Source: Argyresthia goedartella (Eukaryota; Arthropoda; Insecta; Lepidoptera; Argyresthiidae). From it: a stretch of 64,000 nt of DNA. The stretch covers positions 8,573,829 through 8,637,828 of the forward strand of contig OX463836.1 in the NCBI GenBank assembly GCA_949825045.1. The letters are read 5' to 3'. Within the stretch, counting starts at the first letter, position 1; every line of letters begins with the position of its first letter. Positions 27,865-37,453 of the stretch are shown here, in pieces. The translations under genes were made by a program, and so were the position numbers. The notes below the pieces were generated by a model, which ran no database searches, was not told the DNA's origin, and was given only the letters and a program-made list of their open reading frames with translations.

Positions 27865-30434
27865 CACTCGCCGCCCCCGCTTCTTCTCTCTTCGGCTCTT
27901 CTCCCCGCCCGTCGTGTGCTCACTGCGCCTGCAGTGACGTCATCGCACCGCGGCTGCCTACGTGCTTCTAAAGCTAGAAGCGCAGGACACGTCGCGGTGC
28001 CGCCACCACCACCCACGGACCGACCCAAAACGGAGAGGACGAAGGAGAAGAAGGAGTAGAAGAACACGCCCGTCTCCGGATTTGACCCTACGCAGCACCT
28101 GTGGTGTTGATCGACTGCTCGCCGGCACTTCACTGGGCCTCCTCGGATTTATTCGAGGTCTCACCCGGTGGAGGAAGACTGCGTTAAGTCGGCACAACAG
28201 AGCCTGCATAACTCCGGAGAAGTAAGAGGAAGACCCCGTTTTAAACGAAACGATGAAGAGAAGCCGAAAGCCGGAGGACCCACCCCCCCCCCGCCCCCCG
28301 ACGAGCCGGATCCGCCTGATGTGCGGATCCATATCGACCGACGACGGCGCCGAGTAATACAAGTCGTGAAGCGCGACATATTTACCGGCGAGACGTTCGA
28401 CATCGCCGGCAATCTGCTCACCCGAGGACAACACGGCACCGCCTCCAGCCCCATCACGGCACACCGACTCACGAGGGGGGTATGTAAGAGTTCTTCCGCC
28501 CCCCCCCCCGACTCACCAACTGAATTCCCGGCCGAGGTGCCGGCGAATGAAGACGCAGCCCGCAGAGCCGCGGCAACCGCCCTGCTCGCCTCCTTATCGC
28601 CGCCACCGCCGCCGGCGATGAAGAAAAGCCCGGTGCGGCCGACGCTACCGACGAAGTTCCCCAACCTCAATCTGGGGAACGCACCGGGGGCCGTCCCGAG
28701 GCCCCCTAACCCACTCATACGGGTGCTACAGGGGTCTGCGCAGACAGAGTCACGCGACCCCAGCATTAGTAGCGAATGGGAGGAGCCAGCGTTGGCCACG
28801 CCCCCCGCTGAACCAACCACCATCGAGCCCGAGGAAACAGCCGACGCGTCGAACAATCCGGGCGCGATGGAAACGGCGGCTGTAACAGAAGCCGAAATGG
28901 AAGTGCCGCAGACCACGCCCCCAAGCGGGGTTTCTTACGCCGCGGCCCTGTCGCAGCCGCCGAAGCCCCAATCGCCGCGACCCACCACACCACCAGCGAC
29001 CACCACAGGAGAACCCAAGCCGAAGAGAAACCATCCGCCAATCGTCGTGGAGAACCTGCCGGCCTGGGCTACACACTTTGCCCGGCTGAGGGAAGCCTTA
29101 GGCCATGCCCCCAACGCGCGACCCTTTGGAAAGGGGGTCCGCTTTACGCCGCAGAGCCCGGTAGAATACCGGCAAATCGTCCGGTATCTGGACGAGGCGG
29201 CCCGCACAGACAAGACCATTTCATGGTTTTGCTACTCACTGGACGCGGACCGCCCCTTCAAGATTGCTATCCAAGGGCTCCCGGCAACCACCCTGCCCGA
29301 AGAGGTCGCCGCAGCGCTGGCTAGCGTAGGCTTCCCGACGCAGCATGTCCGCCAGATTCCCGGCCGGATGGGCCGCGCCGGCTGCCTTTTCTTCGCCCTG
29401 CTGGCGGAGAAGCAAACACCCGGCAGCATCGAGAGGCTCTACAGGGTGAAGAAGCTGCTCTGCATGCCGGGCATCACCATCGAGGGTTGGCGCGGCCCAA
29501 AGGGACCATCGCAGTGCCATCGGTGCCAGTCATTCGGCCACTCCTCGACCAACTGTCGCCGCCCTGTACGCTGCGTGCGATGTGGAGAAGGGCACGCAGC
29601 TACCGACTGTCAGCGGCCAAAATCTGAGGCCGCCACCTGCGCCAACTGCGGCCAAGGCCACCCGGCCAACAGCCGCCGCTGCAAGGCGCTGAAGGAAGAG
29701 GCGCGCAAGCGCGGCATCACTATCTCGCCGCCACTGCCGCCCCAACAACAGCGCCCCAAGAAGACCGCGCGCCCCACGGCCCGCCCGGCTGCCCAACCCG
29801 CGGCCCGCTCGGCTGCCCAACCCACGGCCCGCACGGCTGCCCAACCCGCGGCCCGCACGGCCCCTCAACCTGCGACCCAAGCCACTACTCAACCCGAGGC
29901 CCGCCCCGGCCCCTCTACACACCCAGATGTGGAGCCGCTGGGGTCACCAACGTCGCCACCAATAAAGCGCCCCCGCCTTGCCCAGCCGGGCGAGACAAAG
30001 GGCGCCACCATAAGGACGCCAGCCAACCCGCCCACCACCCGAGGCGAAGAGGCGAAACCCCGGAGAAAGCGGGGCAAGAGGCGCCGGAATAAGAAGAAGG
30101 CGCCGGAAGAGCCCGCCGCCGAGCCGCCACTTGAGCCCGCCCAACCTGCGAGCCGCCCCCCACTGCCAGCCCGCCCCCGCCCACGGGAGCCGGCAGCACC
30201 CGCAGCCCTATCCACGGAGCGCCAGGAAGCTCCACTCATGGCCGCGCTGCTCGATGCCATCGACCTTATCAGCGCGGCCATACAGGCGATCGTGGATAGA
30301 CGCGATCCGTTGCTGCCCCTGCTGCGGGGGTTATCCACACTGAAGGCCACAATCTCGTCCGGACACCTTGCCTAAAGACCTAAGGCTTGTGTACTGGAAC
30401 CCGGACGGGATCACCAACAAGACGACAGACCTGA
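27865..30434 (+). mobile_element. Element A copy 4, 3' part lost at the element B junction
   Basis: 5' UTR (CRE-like site at 27935), ORF1 and the first ~65 bases of ORF2, ending at CAGACCTGA where element B begins. The rest of ORF2 does not reappear after the other end of element B at 50660, so the downstream part is deleted or elsewhere. Confidence 0.88.
28168..30375 (+). CDS. Element A copy 4 ORF1, Gag-like protein with compensated frameshifts
   Basis: 735-residue open frame. The expected start (ATG at 28252, MKRSRKPED) is out of frame because the early C-run is 10 instead of 8. The frame shown starts upstream in the 5' UTR and has a locally altered stretch (about residues 95-110) caused by loss of two G near 28458 and a C-run of 11 near 28499. 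From EFPAEVPANEDAARR onward it is the normal ORF1, with the knuckle domain, three CCHC knuckles and the basic tail. The ATGCCTAA start of ORF2 is mutated to TTGCCTAA. Probably a decaying copy. Confidence 0.7.
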   Translation: MEEDCVKSAQQSLHNSGEVRGRPRFKRNDEEKPKAGGPTPPPPPDEPDPPDVRIHIDRRRRRVIQVVKRDIFTGETFDIAGNLLTRGQHGTASSPITAHRLTRGVCKSSSAPPPDSPTEFPAEVPANEDAARRAAATALLASLSPPPPPAMKKSPVRPTLPTKFPNLNLGNAPGAVPRPPNPLIRVLQGSAQTESRDPSISSEWEEPALATPPAEPTTIEPEETADASNNPGAMETAAVTEAEMEVPQTTPPSGVSYAAALSQPPKPQSPRPTTPPATTTGEPKPKRNHPPIVVENLPAWATHFARLREALGHAPNARPFGKGVRFTPQSPVEYRQIVRYLDEAARTDKTISWFCYSLDADRPFKIAIQGLPATTLPEEVAAALASVGFPTQHVRQIPGRMGRAGCLFFALLAEKQTPGSIERLYRVKKLLCMPGITIEGWRGPKGPSQCHRCQSFGHSSTNCRRPVRCVRCGEGHAATDCQRPKSEAATCANCGQGHPANSRRCKALKEEARKRGITISPPLPPQQQRPKKTARPTARPAAQPAARSAAQPTARTAAQPAARTAPQPATQATTQPEARPGPSTHPDVEPLGSPTSPPIKRPRLAQPGETKGATIRTPANPPTTRGEEAKPRRKRGKRRRNKKKAPEEPAAEPPLEPAQPASRPPLPARPRPREPAAPAALSTERQEAPLMAALLDAIDLISAAIQAIVDRRDPLLPLLRGLSTLKATISSGHLA

Positions 30435-30533
30435 TGTATTGTTTAGGGAAATGATTTGAAAGGACTGTACAATATCTGGCATGACCATAAATTACCAAAA
30501 AAAAAATATGGGCAGAAGGCGGTGTCTTTAGTG
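30435..30533 (+). repeat. Element B outer inverted repeat, left
   Basis: TGTATTGTTTAGGGAAATG... followed by a 10-base A-run and the GGCAGAAGGCGGTGTCTTTA segment. Its reverse complement is at 50562-50660 with a longer A-run. The left flank is element A copy 4 ORF2. Confidence 0.9.
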
Positions 30534-31078
30534 ATTTATGCGCGAGCGAAAGAGACAAGAGACTAGAGGTTAATGTATGAAATTTCGCCTACTCGACGAA
30601 CAGACATACAGCGCAGCGCCTCCTTCATTCGTCTCCCTTTCTTCTGACTGAGTTTACGAATACGTTCTTTGTTCCGAAGTAATTTCGCTGTTTTGTTGTT
30701 CCGGTTAGAAAGAAAGAAAGAAAGAAAGAAGTTTATTTGTAACAGGAAACAAAAATAGGAGTCAATATTGAACAACTAGGTACATAAGAATATTTCCTGT
30801 CACAAGCCGGCCTCAACTCAGCATATGCTGAATGCGAACAATCAGCGCTGGTCTTCCGTTGTGACCGACGGGTGACAACACGCACAACAATGTGCACTTT
30901 TGTGTAAACATTTATAAACACAGGCAGAAGGAAAAACATTTTAAAAGAGAAACATAGTTAGACATGAATATTCAGACTTTATAGTAGGTAACAGGTTAAT
31001 TAAAGGTACAAAATAAATCTATATAAATATAAAACAGTATTAATATTAAAGTTAAAATTTCATATGATATATAGTCAG

Positions 31079-33937
31079 TTATATTGCGCTAGTGTCATTT
31101 CGTATAGACTCTTCGAATTTTTGATGCTCAAAAATGAATTTTCTCAACGTGCATTTAAATCCGTATAAACAACGCAGGTTCCTGATTGGTGGAGGGATAT
31201 TATTCCAACACTTGGTCGCAGCATAGCGGAAGCTCCCTCTAAAGGCAGCAGAGCTGTGCCGCTCTGTAGCGAGCTGCGTTGAGCATTGGCGGGACACATG
31301 GTGCCTCGACTTAAATGAAAGTTTCTCAAAAAGATAACTTGGCTCCTTATATTTCATCACCCCGAACAAAAGACACGCCAAGTGAAGCTTTCGACGATGA
31401 TGCAATTTTAAAATTGTATGTTTATTTAGGTATGGTGTCACGTGATACCTTAACGGAATATCAAAATTGAATCGCGCGCAAGCATTCTGTACGCGTTGCA
31501 CTAACTTTTTGGTTTTTGCCAAAAGTCGCGGACCAATAACCGTATCCATGTAATTCAGTTTAGACAGAACCAGTGACTCAGTCAATTGTATTCGCAACGT
31601 TAACCCCAAATACGGCCTCATCTTGTACAGAATCTTCAACCTATAAAAACAGTCTCGCACACAATGGCTCACATGCGTTTCAAAACGTAAGCCACTGTCC
31701 ATGATAAGTCCTAGGTTTCTGGCTTCGTACACTCTTTCGATAGGCTCTCCCATGAGCTCAACACATGTCGTTGGGTTTATGTTATCTACTTGGTACTTGC
31801 TACCGAAGATTAGGTACTTAGTTTTTGTTGGGTTCAATCGAAGGCAATTACTAGAGGACCAATCAGATATTCTACCAAGATCTTCATTAAGGTTGTATAT
31901 TGCGTCATTAATATCATGTGGCTTGCTCGATATATATACTTGGATGTCATCCGCATATATGTGAAACTTACAGTGTCTGATATGCTTAGTAATATCCGCT
32001 GAGAATAAAATAAATAAAATTGGCCCCAGAATTGATCCTTGGGGGATACCCCTATTGACCTGACTTTTGTCAGACACCACTTGCGAACCATCACTACGAT
32101 GTATCTTAACACATTGGGAGCGATTTTTGAGGTAACTATCAAACCAATTAATAGCGTCGTGATCAAACCCATAATAGCGTAGCTTTGACAAAAGAAGGTT
32201 TATATTTAAGCAATCGAAGGCCCTTGAAAAATCAAGCAATACCAAGAGCGTGCACATGCCTTTGTCCTGTGCGTTTAGTATATTATCGGTAACGTCGAGC
32301 AATGCTGTCGTGGTGCTGCGCCCCTTTCTGAAGCCTGATTGCACCACAGGCAACATATGGTTTCTTTCAAGAAAGTCGGTTAACTGTTCACAAACTACAT
32401 TTTCTAAAATTTTAGACAGACATGGTAAAATGCTGATAGGCCTGAGATCCTTTAGTTCGGTAGGGCTATTATTCTTCGGGTGTGGTAGAACAATGGCATG
32501 CTTCCATACATCAGGAAACGTATTTGAGGAAATGGAGGTATTTATAAGAGATTGAATTACGTCTATAGTGTGAGGAAGTGTCATTACCAGCATATCTAGA
32601 GTAATAAAATCGCAACCCTCGGCGTTTGATTTCAACTCCTTTATAATTTTAATCAAGCGGTCTAAGCTGACTGGCTCTATTTGAAACTTGGCCTCATTAT
32701 GTCTATGATATTCAAAAAATGTCATGTGAGAAATAGAAGTTACTGCGGCACCTGGTAAACACAAAAAGTGGTTATTTATAACATTCGGGTCATTAAAAAA
32801 GGACGGCAGTTCAGTGTCTTTTTTAGGTAATAATGTGCCCTTAAGGTTCTTCCAAAGTCTTTTTGGGTTCCGAATATTATTGTTAATGTTGTGTCTAAAG
32901 AATGCAAATTTTTCTTGAGTTATAGCCTTATTTACTATACTTTTCAAGTCTTGAAAATATTTTTTCTTGCCCACCGTTTTACTTTTATGATAGTCTATGG
33001 CGGCTCGATCACGGAGTCTCATCATGACTTTAATAGTGTCCGTAATCCAAGGGTAGGAGCGGTCTTTTATAACCACCGACCTAACAGGCGCATGGAAATC
33101 AAATATTTGTACAACACATTGGTTAAATATCACAAGCATCTCGTTAACGTCTGAGTGTTGAGCTATCAGATCCCATCGTATAGCTTGTAAGTTACTGTTG
33201 AAACTATCCACAGCTATATTTTTTATGGACCTATACGTGACAGTACGTGGGGCGATTTTGGCTCGCTTTATGTTGAACTCACAGACCACAAGCCGATGCC
33301 CGTTGAGCCTTCCGACCGGGTCCAGAGTTATGCTTTTTGCAAGCAAATCAGAGCACACCACATCAATTAGCGAGGTACAAGTATCCGTAAAATGAGTAGG
33401 TTCTGTAATAAGCTGCTCTAACTGGAAACAAGATAGGAAAGATTTAAACTTGACTGTTTTATTGTCATCTAAGTAGTTCGTATTAAAATCACCTACTAGT
33501 ATTATATTATCGCATTCCGGAATTGAGCTCACTGAATCTGTAATTGCGTCGAAAAATAAGGTCATATTGACCCAATCCGGCCTATATGCCGTGCCAATCA
33601 TTATTTTATTTCCGTTAAGGTTCACAGTTAGCCACATTTGCTCAACCACAGCGTGCAGCGGGTCGACCGGGTGGCGCCACGCCCGAACAGTGATCCCCCG
33701 TCGTACGTAGAAACCGACCCCGCCACCTCGCGTGCGATGCTCGCGCGGTCGCGGAGTGTGCCGGAACTGGTAGCCGCGGATGGCAGGCGCTCGACCTTCC
33801 TGACCCTCGTGCACCCACGTCTCGTTCACGGCTAAAATATCAATGCCTCTCCGAGTAACTGCCGCTATCGTGTTGTCGTGGTTAGTGCCGAGGGAACCTG
33901 CATTGTATAACCCAACTTTTAAATTTTTGGAAGCCAT
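31079..33937 (-). CDS. Element D ORF2, endonuclease-reverse transcriptase
   Basis: 952 residues, intact. The N-terminal AP-like endonuclease shows VGLYNAGSLG, AVNETWVHEG, GTAYRPDW and ILVGDFNTNYLDD, with NGHRLVVCEF at its end. The reverse transcriptase shows DLRPISILPCLSKILE, QSGFRKGRSTTTALLDVTDN, VLLDFSRAFDCL, RGIPQGSILGPILF, FHIYADDIQVYIS (YADD) and the ARNLGLIMDSGLRF region. It makes the target nick and primes cDNA synthesis. No frameshifts, so this copy may be active. Codon use is AT-richer than element A. Confidence 0.92.
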   Translation of the reverse strand: MASKNLKVGLYNAGSLGTNHDNTIAAVTRRGIDILAVNETWVHEGQEGRAPAIRGYQFRHTPRPREHRTRGGGVGFYVRRGITVRAWRHPVDPLHAVVEQMWLTVNLNGNKIMIGTAYRPDWVNMTLFFDAITDSVSSIPECDNIILVGDFNTNYLDDNKTVKFKSFLSCFQLEQLITEPTHFTDTCTSLIDVVCSDLLAKSITLDPVGRLNGHRLVVCEFNIKRAKIAPRTVTYRSIKNIAVDSFNSNLQAIRWDLIAQHSDVNEMLVIFNQCVVQIFDFHAPVRSVVIKDRSYPWITDTIKVMMRLRDRAAIDYHKSKTVGKKKYFQDLKSIVNKAITQEKFAFFRHNINNNIRNPKRLWKNLKGTLLPKKDTELPSFFNDPNVINNHFLCLPGAAVTSISHMTFFEYHRHNEAKFQIEPVSLDRLIKIIKELKSNAEGCDFITLDMLVMTLPHTIDVIQSLINTSISSNTFPDVWKHAIVLPHPKNNSPTELKDLRPISILPCLSKILENVVCEQLTDFLERNHMLPVVQSGFRKGRSTTTALLDVTDNILNAQDKGMCTLLVLLDFSRAFDCLNINLLLSKLRYYGFDHDAINWFDSYLKNRSQCVKIHRSDGSQVVSDKSQVNRGIPQGSILGPILFILFSADITKHIRHCKFHIYADDIQVYISSKPHDINDAIYNLNEDLGRISDWSSSNCLRLNPTKTKYLIFGSKYQVDNINPTTCVELMGEPIERVYEARNLGLIMDSGLRFETHVSHCVRDCFYRLKILYKMRPYLGLTLRIQLTESLVLSKLNYMDTVIGPRLLAKTKKLVQRVQNACARFNFDIPLRYHVTPYLNKHTILKLHHRRKLHLACLLFGVMKYKEPSYLFEKLSFKSRHHVSRQCSTQLATERHSSAAFRGSFRYAATKCWNNIPPPIRNLRCLYGFKCTLRKFIFEHQKFEESIRNDTSAI

Positions 33938-34292
33938 TACATAAATTGCGATACTACATTTTCAAAACAAATGATTGACACCGAGCGCAATACAGTGAAA
34001 GCATTTTTGTTTAAATAAATAACGTTAGTAACAATATTACTTTTTGGGAAACAACACATTCTGCGATGGAACGAATTTATCTCTAGTACATATTTTAAAA
34101 GTGATAGAATTACACAATTCGCAACCAAAATTTCACGCTTAACGTAACCTAAAATGTTGGTTTGCATTATGGAAAATAAAAAACAATAATTTAAAAATAG
34201 ATCCTTCGTACTAACGAGAAACATGAACTCATCGAGGACTGCCGACTCTGATGACAATAAAAATATATTAAATACATAAAAAAACATGGCTA

Positions 34293-35315
34293 CTAATTTC
34301 CTTCCCCACCAAAAATCTTCTCGAGGTCCTGTTCTGACCGTACCCGGAAAGGCGCTCTCCCGGTCTCGCGGCGTACTGAAATTCGTCCGCCTCTGGTCCA
34401 TACGTATTTCCACCCGCGAGAGCGAGCCAACTCGCGCGCCTTGAAAAACAGCATTTTGTTGAATCTCGAAAGGCGCTCGTTTATGTATACTCTAGTAGGA
34501 GCGGCAGCGAGCCCCATGCCATCTGTCGTGAGGCCGCGACGAACACGAGCAGCTTGTAGCAGCGAGTCTCGTAGCTGCCTGCGTGCCACTCTTAGCACCA
34601 GCGGCCGTGGGCGCGCCGCCGCGGGCGCACTCTGTATGTCCACGCCGTTACCGCTAGATGGCGTGCGTCGTATACCCACACGTTCTACCGATACGATATC
34701 GCGCCCCTCGCAGGTAACGCCCAGCTTAGTCGCGATGAGTCCGAGGAGATGTCCCACGTTTTCGCCCTGCTCCTCCGGGACGCCTGTTATTTCTAAGTCG
34801 TTGCAGAACATGTCCTGATCGCGGTCATTCAGCTCAGACTTGAGTTGTTCGACAGAGGAGCGCAGAATTTCCATTTCTCTATTTTCAGAATGTTCCGGGT
34901 TAGACTGCGACTCGCAAAATTTCACCTCTAGGACTGCTAGTCTCGATTCTACGTCCCCCAACCTGGTGTCGAAAGCTCCCACCACAGTCCGCAGGGCTTC
35001 AAAACCTTCGCGCAGAGATCTGGTTTCCGCTCGATGCAGACGGACTTCCCGGAGAATCTCCGCAGTTACATCCCCGCCCGATAAGGGTTTTTCTTGCGAA
35101 GGGCCACAGTTCGCCCCCTCACCTCGTACCGGGTCCTCGGTGTTATCCTTCCGGGGCGTCAGCACCTTGCATTCTGGGCATTGCCAACATGGGGATATTT
35201 TTCCATCCTTAGGAATGTTGACGCAGGCTCGGTGATAGAAAATGGCACACTTGGTGCATTTAGCGCCCTCTGCAATACTGGTAAACCGACCGCAAGCCCG
35301 GCATTTCTGACTCAT
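34293..35315 (-). CDS. Element D ORF1, PHD-like zinc-finger and coiled-coil protein
   Basis: 340 residues starting MSQKCRACGRFTSIAEG. The N-terminal Cys/His cluster (CRACG, CTKCAIFYHRACV, CWQCPEC) fits a PHD-like C4HC3 finger at about residues 5-47. A helical, coiled-coil-like stretch follows (about 75-150, SLREGFEALRTVVGAFDTRL). After that is a region resembling the RNA-binding part of LINE ORF1 proteins (DLEITGVPEEQGENVGHLLG, VYINERLSRFNK, ARSRGWKYVWTRGGRISVRR). The likely role is binding element RNA. The 355-base gap to ORF2 holds no gene. Confidence 0.85.
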   Translation of the reverse strand: MSQKCRACGRFTSIAEGAKCTKCAIFYHRACVNIPKDGKISPCWQCPECKVLTPRKDNTEDPVRGEGANCGPSQEKPLSGGDVTAEILREVRLHRAETRSLREGFEALRTVVGAFDTRLGDVESRLAVLEVKFCESQSNPEHSENREMEILRSSVEQLKSELNDRDQDMFCNDLEITGVPEEQGENVGHLLGLIATKLGVTCEGRDIVSVERVGIRRTPSSGNGVDIQSAPAAARPRPLVLRVARRQLRDSLLQAARVRRGLTTDGMGLAAAPTRVYINERLSRFNKMLFFKARELARSRGWKYVWTRGGRISVRRETGRAPFRVRSEQDLEKIFGGEGN

Positions 35316-36108
35316 TGTGTTGATACGATACTCGAACTGTCAGATTGATAAATTCAGGGATATCCGTTAGATGGCGCGTTAAATAATAATATCGTGTTCG
35401 GTACCTACCCACTTCTATGGCGCAAAAAAAGCTTTGTAGAAAAACTCCAATTGAAATATTTGCTAATTTATAGCCACATTCGTGATCACAGTTTCACGCA
35501 AACACTGTCCCAGTAAACGAATACAGAAAATCACACGACTAAATCGTTCAAAGTGAGTTTAGATTGTTTTTATTATTTTTAAAAGTGAGAGCAAAAATTA
35601 CGCGCACCTCCACTTGGTCGTCCGTGACGTCACTCGGTTACGTTGTGTTTGTTATTTTCGTTAAGTTTATTGTTGTTCGTTATTTGTTATTCTGGACTTG
35701 TTCGTTATGGACCCTCAACCAAGTACTTCAAGGGAGTGTTTGTCGCCGATGAAAAAGAGACCTCGGGTTTCTTTAACTGTTACAGAAAAGACTATGATCC
35801 GTAACACGTACAAAGACGTGATTCAAGAAGAAACCAAGATGCTGCCCTTACCTACGGATCGTCCTAATATGGAAGACTGTGTGGGTAAAGCTGCCGAAAT
35901 CCTAGGAATAGGCAAGACCTCTGTATTCCGCAACATAAAGGAGTCGAAAGAGAACGTCGAATTTAAGTCTCCTGAAAAACCAGGGCCTAAGAGGACATTC
36001 AAGGATAAGCTGGACGACTTCACGTTTTCGGCGATTCGTCGAAAAATTAATGGCTTTTTTCACAACAGCGAACCTCCAACCATTACCAAGGTATGTTCTA
36101 TGTTCCTA

Positions 36109-36686
36109 TTACCTATAATTTTTAGGACATTACTACTGCTAAGCTTCAGATGTCCGTTTGTCCGTCTCAACTCTCATGCCATGAATGAACCGTAATACCT
36201 ATAATTTTTAGGACATTACTACTGCTAAGCTTCAGATGTCCGTTTGTCCGTCAGCGGTGTGTCTCAACTCTCATGCCATGAATGAACCGTAATACCTATA
36301 ATTTTTAGGACATTACTACTGCTAAGCTTCAGATGTCCGTTTGTCCGTCAGCGGTGTGTCTCAACTCTCATGCCATGAATGAACCGTAATACCTATAATT
36401 TTTAGGACATTACTACTGCTAAGTTTCAGATGTCCGTTTGTCCATCAGCGGTGTGTCTCAACTCTCATGCCATGAATGAACCGTAATACCTATAATTTTA
36501 AGGACATTACTACTGCTAAGTTTCAGATGTCCGTTTGTCCGTCAGCGGTGTGTCTCAACTCTCATGTCATGAATGAACCGTAATACCTATAAATTTTAGG
36601 ACATTACTACTGCTAAGCTTCAGATGTCCGTTTGTCCGTCAGCGGTGTGTCTCAACTCTCATGCCATGAATGAACCGTAATAAGCA
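36109..36686 (+). repeat. 97-bp tandem repeat in transposase intron 1, left arm
   Basis: Six units, the first short by about 12 bases. Full units start with TAATACCTATAATTTTTAGG at 36193, 36290, 36387, 36484 and 36581 (period 97). Mirrored in the right arm at 48851-49425. Confidence 0.93.
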
Positions 36687-37453
36687 GGAGAGTTGAAATT
36701 TTCAAAGAATCTGTATTTCTTTCTAAAGCAACAAATAATGAACTACCTACTTACATGCGTTTTTTTAATTCAATGGAACGCGAAGCCTTCATCTGCTTTG
36801 ACTGACTTTAGAAGCAAACCTGGCAATGAGTCACATATTAAATCTATTGTTTACACTGTTGACGTTACAAATAATTTTCAGGTATTATTCATAATATTAT
36901 CTATTCTAAATATATTGTTTTTGTTTTAGGTTCTCAATGCAGTAAATATCGACCCTGACCTGCCAAATTTTACCTGGAAAACAATGAGGGAGATAATTAA
37001 ACACTTGAACTTCAAGTATATGATGAAAACAAGAAAGAGTATTTTCATTGATAAACCAGAAATAGTTCTATGGCGTCACAGATACCTTAACAAAATAAAG
37101 AATTATAGAAGCGAAGGAAGGAAAATTTACTACCAAGACGAGACCTGGGTAAATGCAGGTACCTAACTATTTTCAACACGCTTTTATTTTAGTAAAGTAA
37201 AGTAATGTTTATTTGCATGAATATAGGTGTACATCGGGTATTTTATAATGTCACTTAGTTTCGCTATATTCTGCCATGCAGACGTGCAAATGTTATGATG
37301 TACATACAACACAATTATCATAAAATTAAAATTAAAGAAAAGTAAGCACCCATCTAAGAGTGAATGAGCATTAATTTTATTCACAATAAATTTATTATTC
37401 TGGTCATGTTACTTATCTATTTATGTACCTATCATTATATTTATAATATTGCG

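Larger units (their letters stand above)
30708..35634 (-). mobile_element. Element D, complete CR1-group LINE
   Basis: A complete LINE on the minus strand. 5' end at 35634 (GTGACGTCACGGACGACC), ORF1 35315-34293, ORF2 33937-31079, and a 3' tail of TTTC repeats at 30708-30730. The target duplication CGGTTA is at 30702-30707 and 35635-35640. The uninterrupted site (TTCCGGTTACG) is present in the right arm near 49890, giving an internal empty site. The CR1-group call comes from a PHD-like ORF1 plus RT motif style (SGFRKGRSTT, LLDFSRAFD) and is tentative at clade level. Confidence 0.88.
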
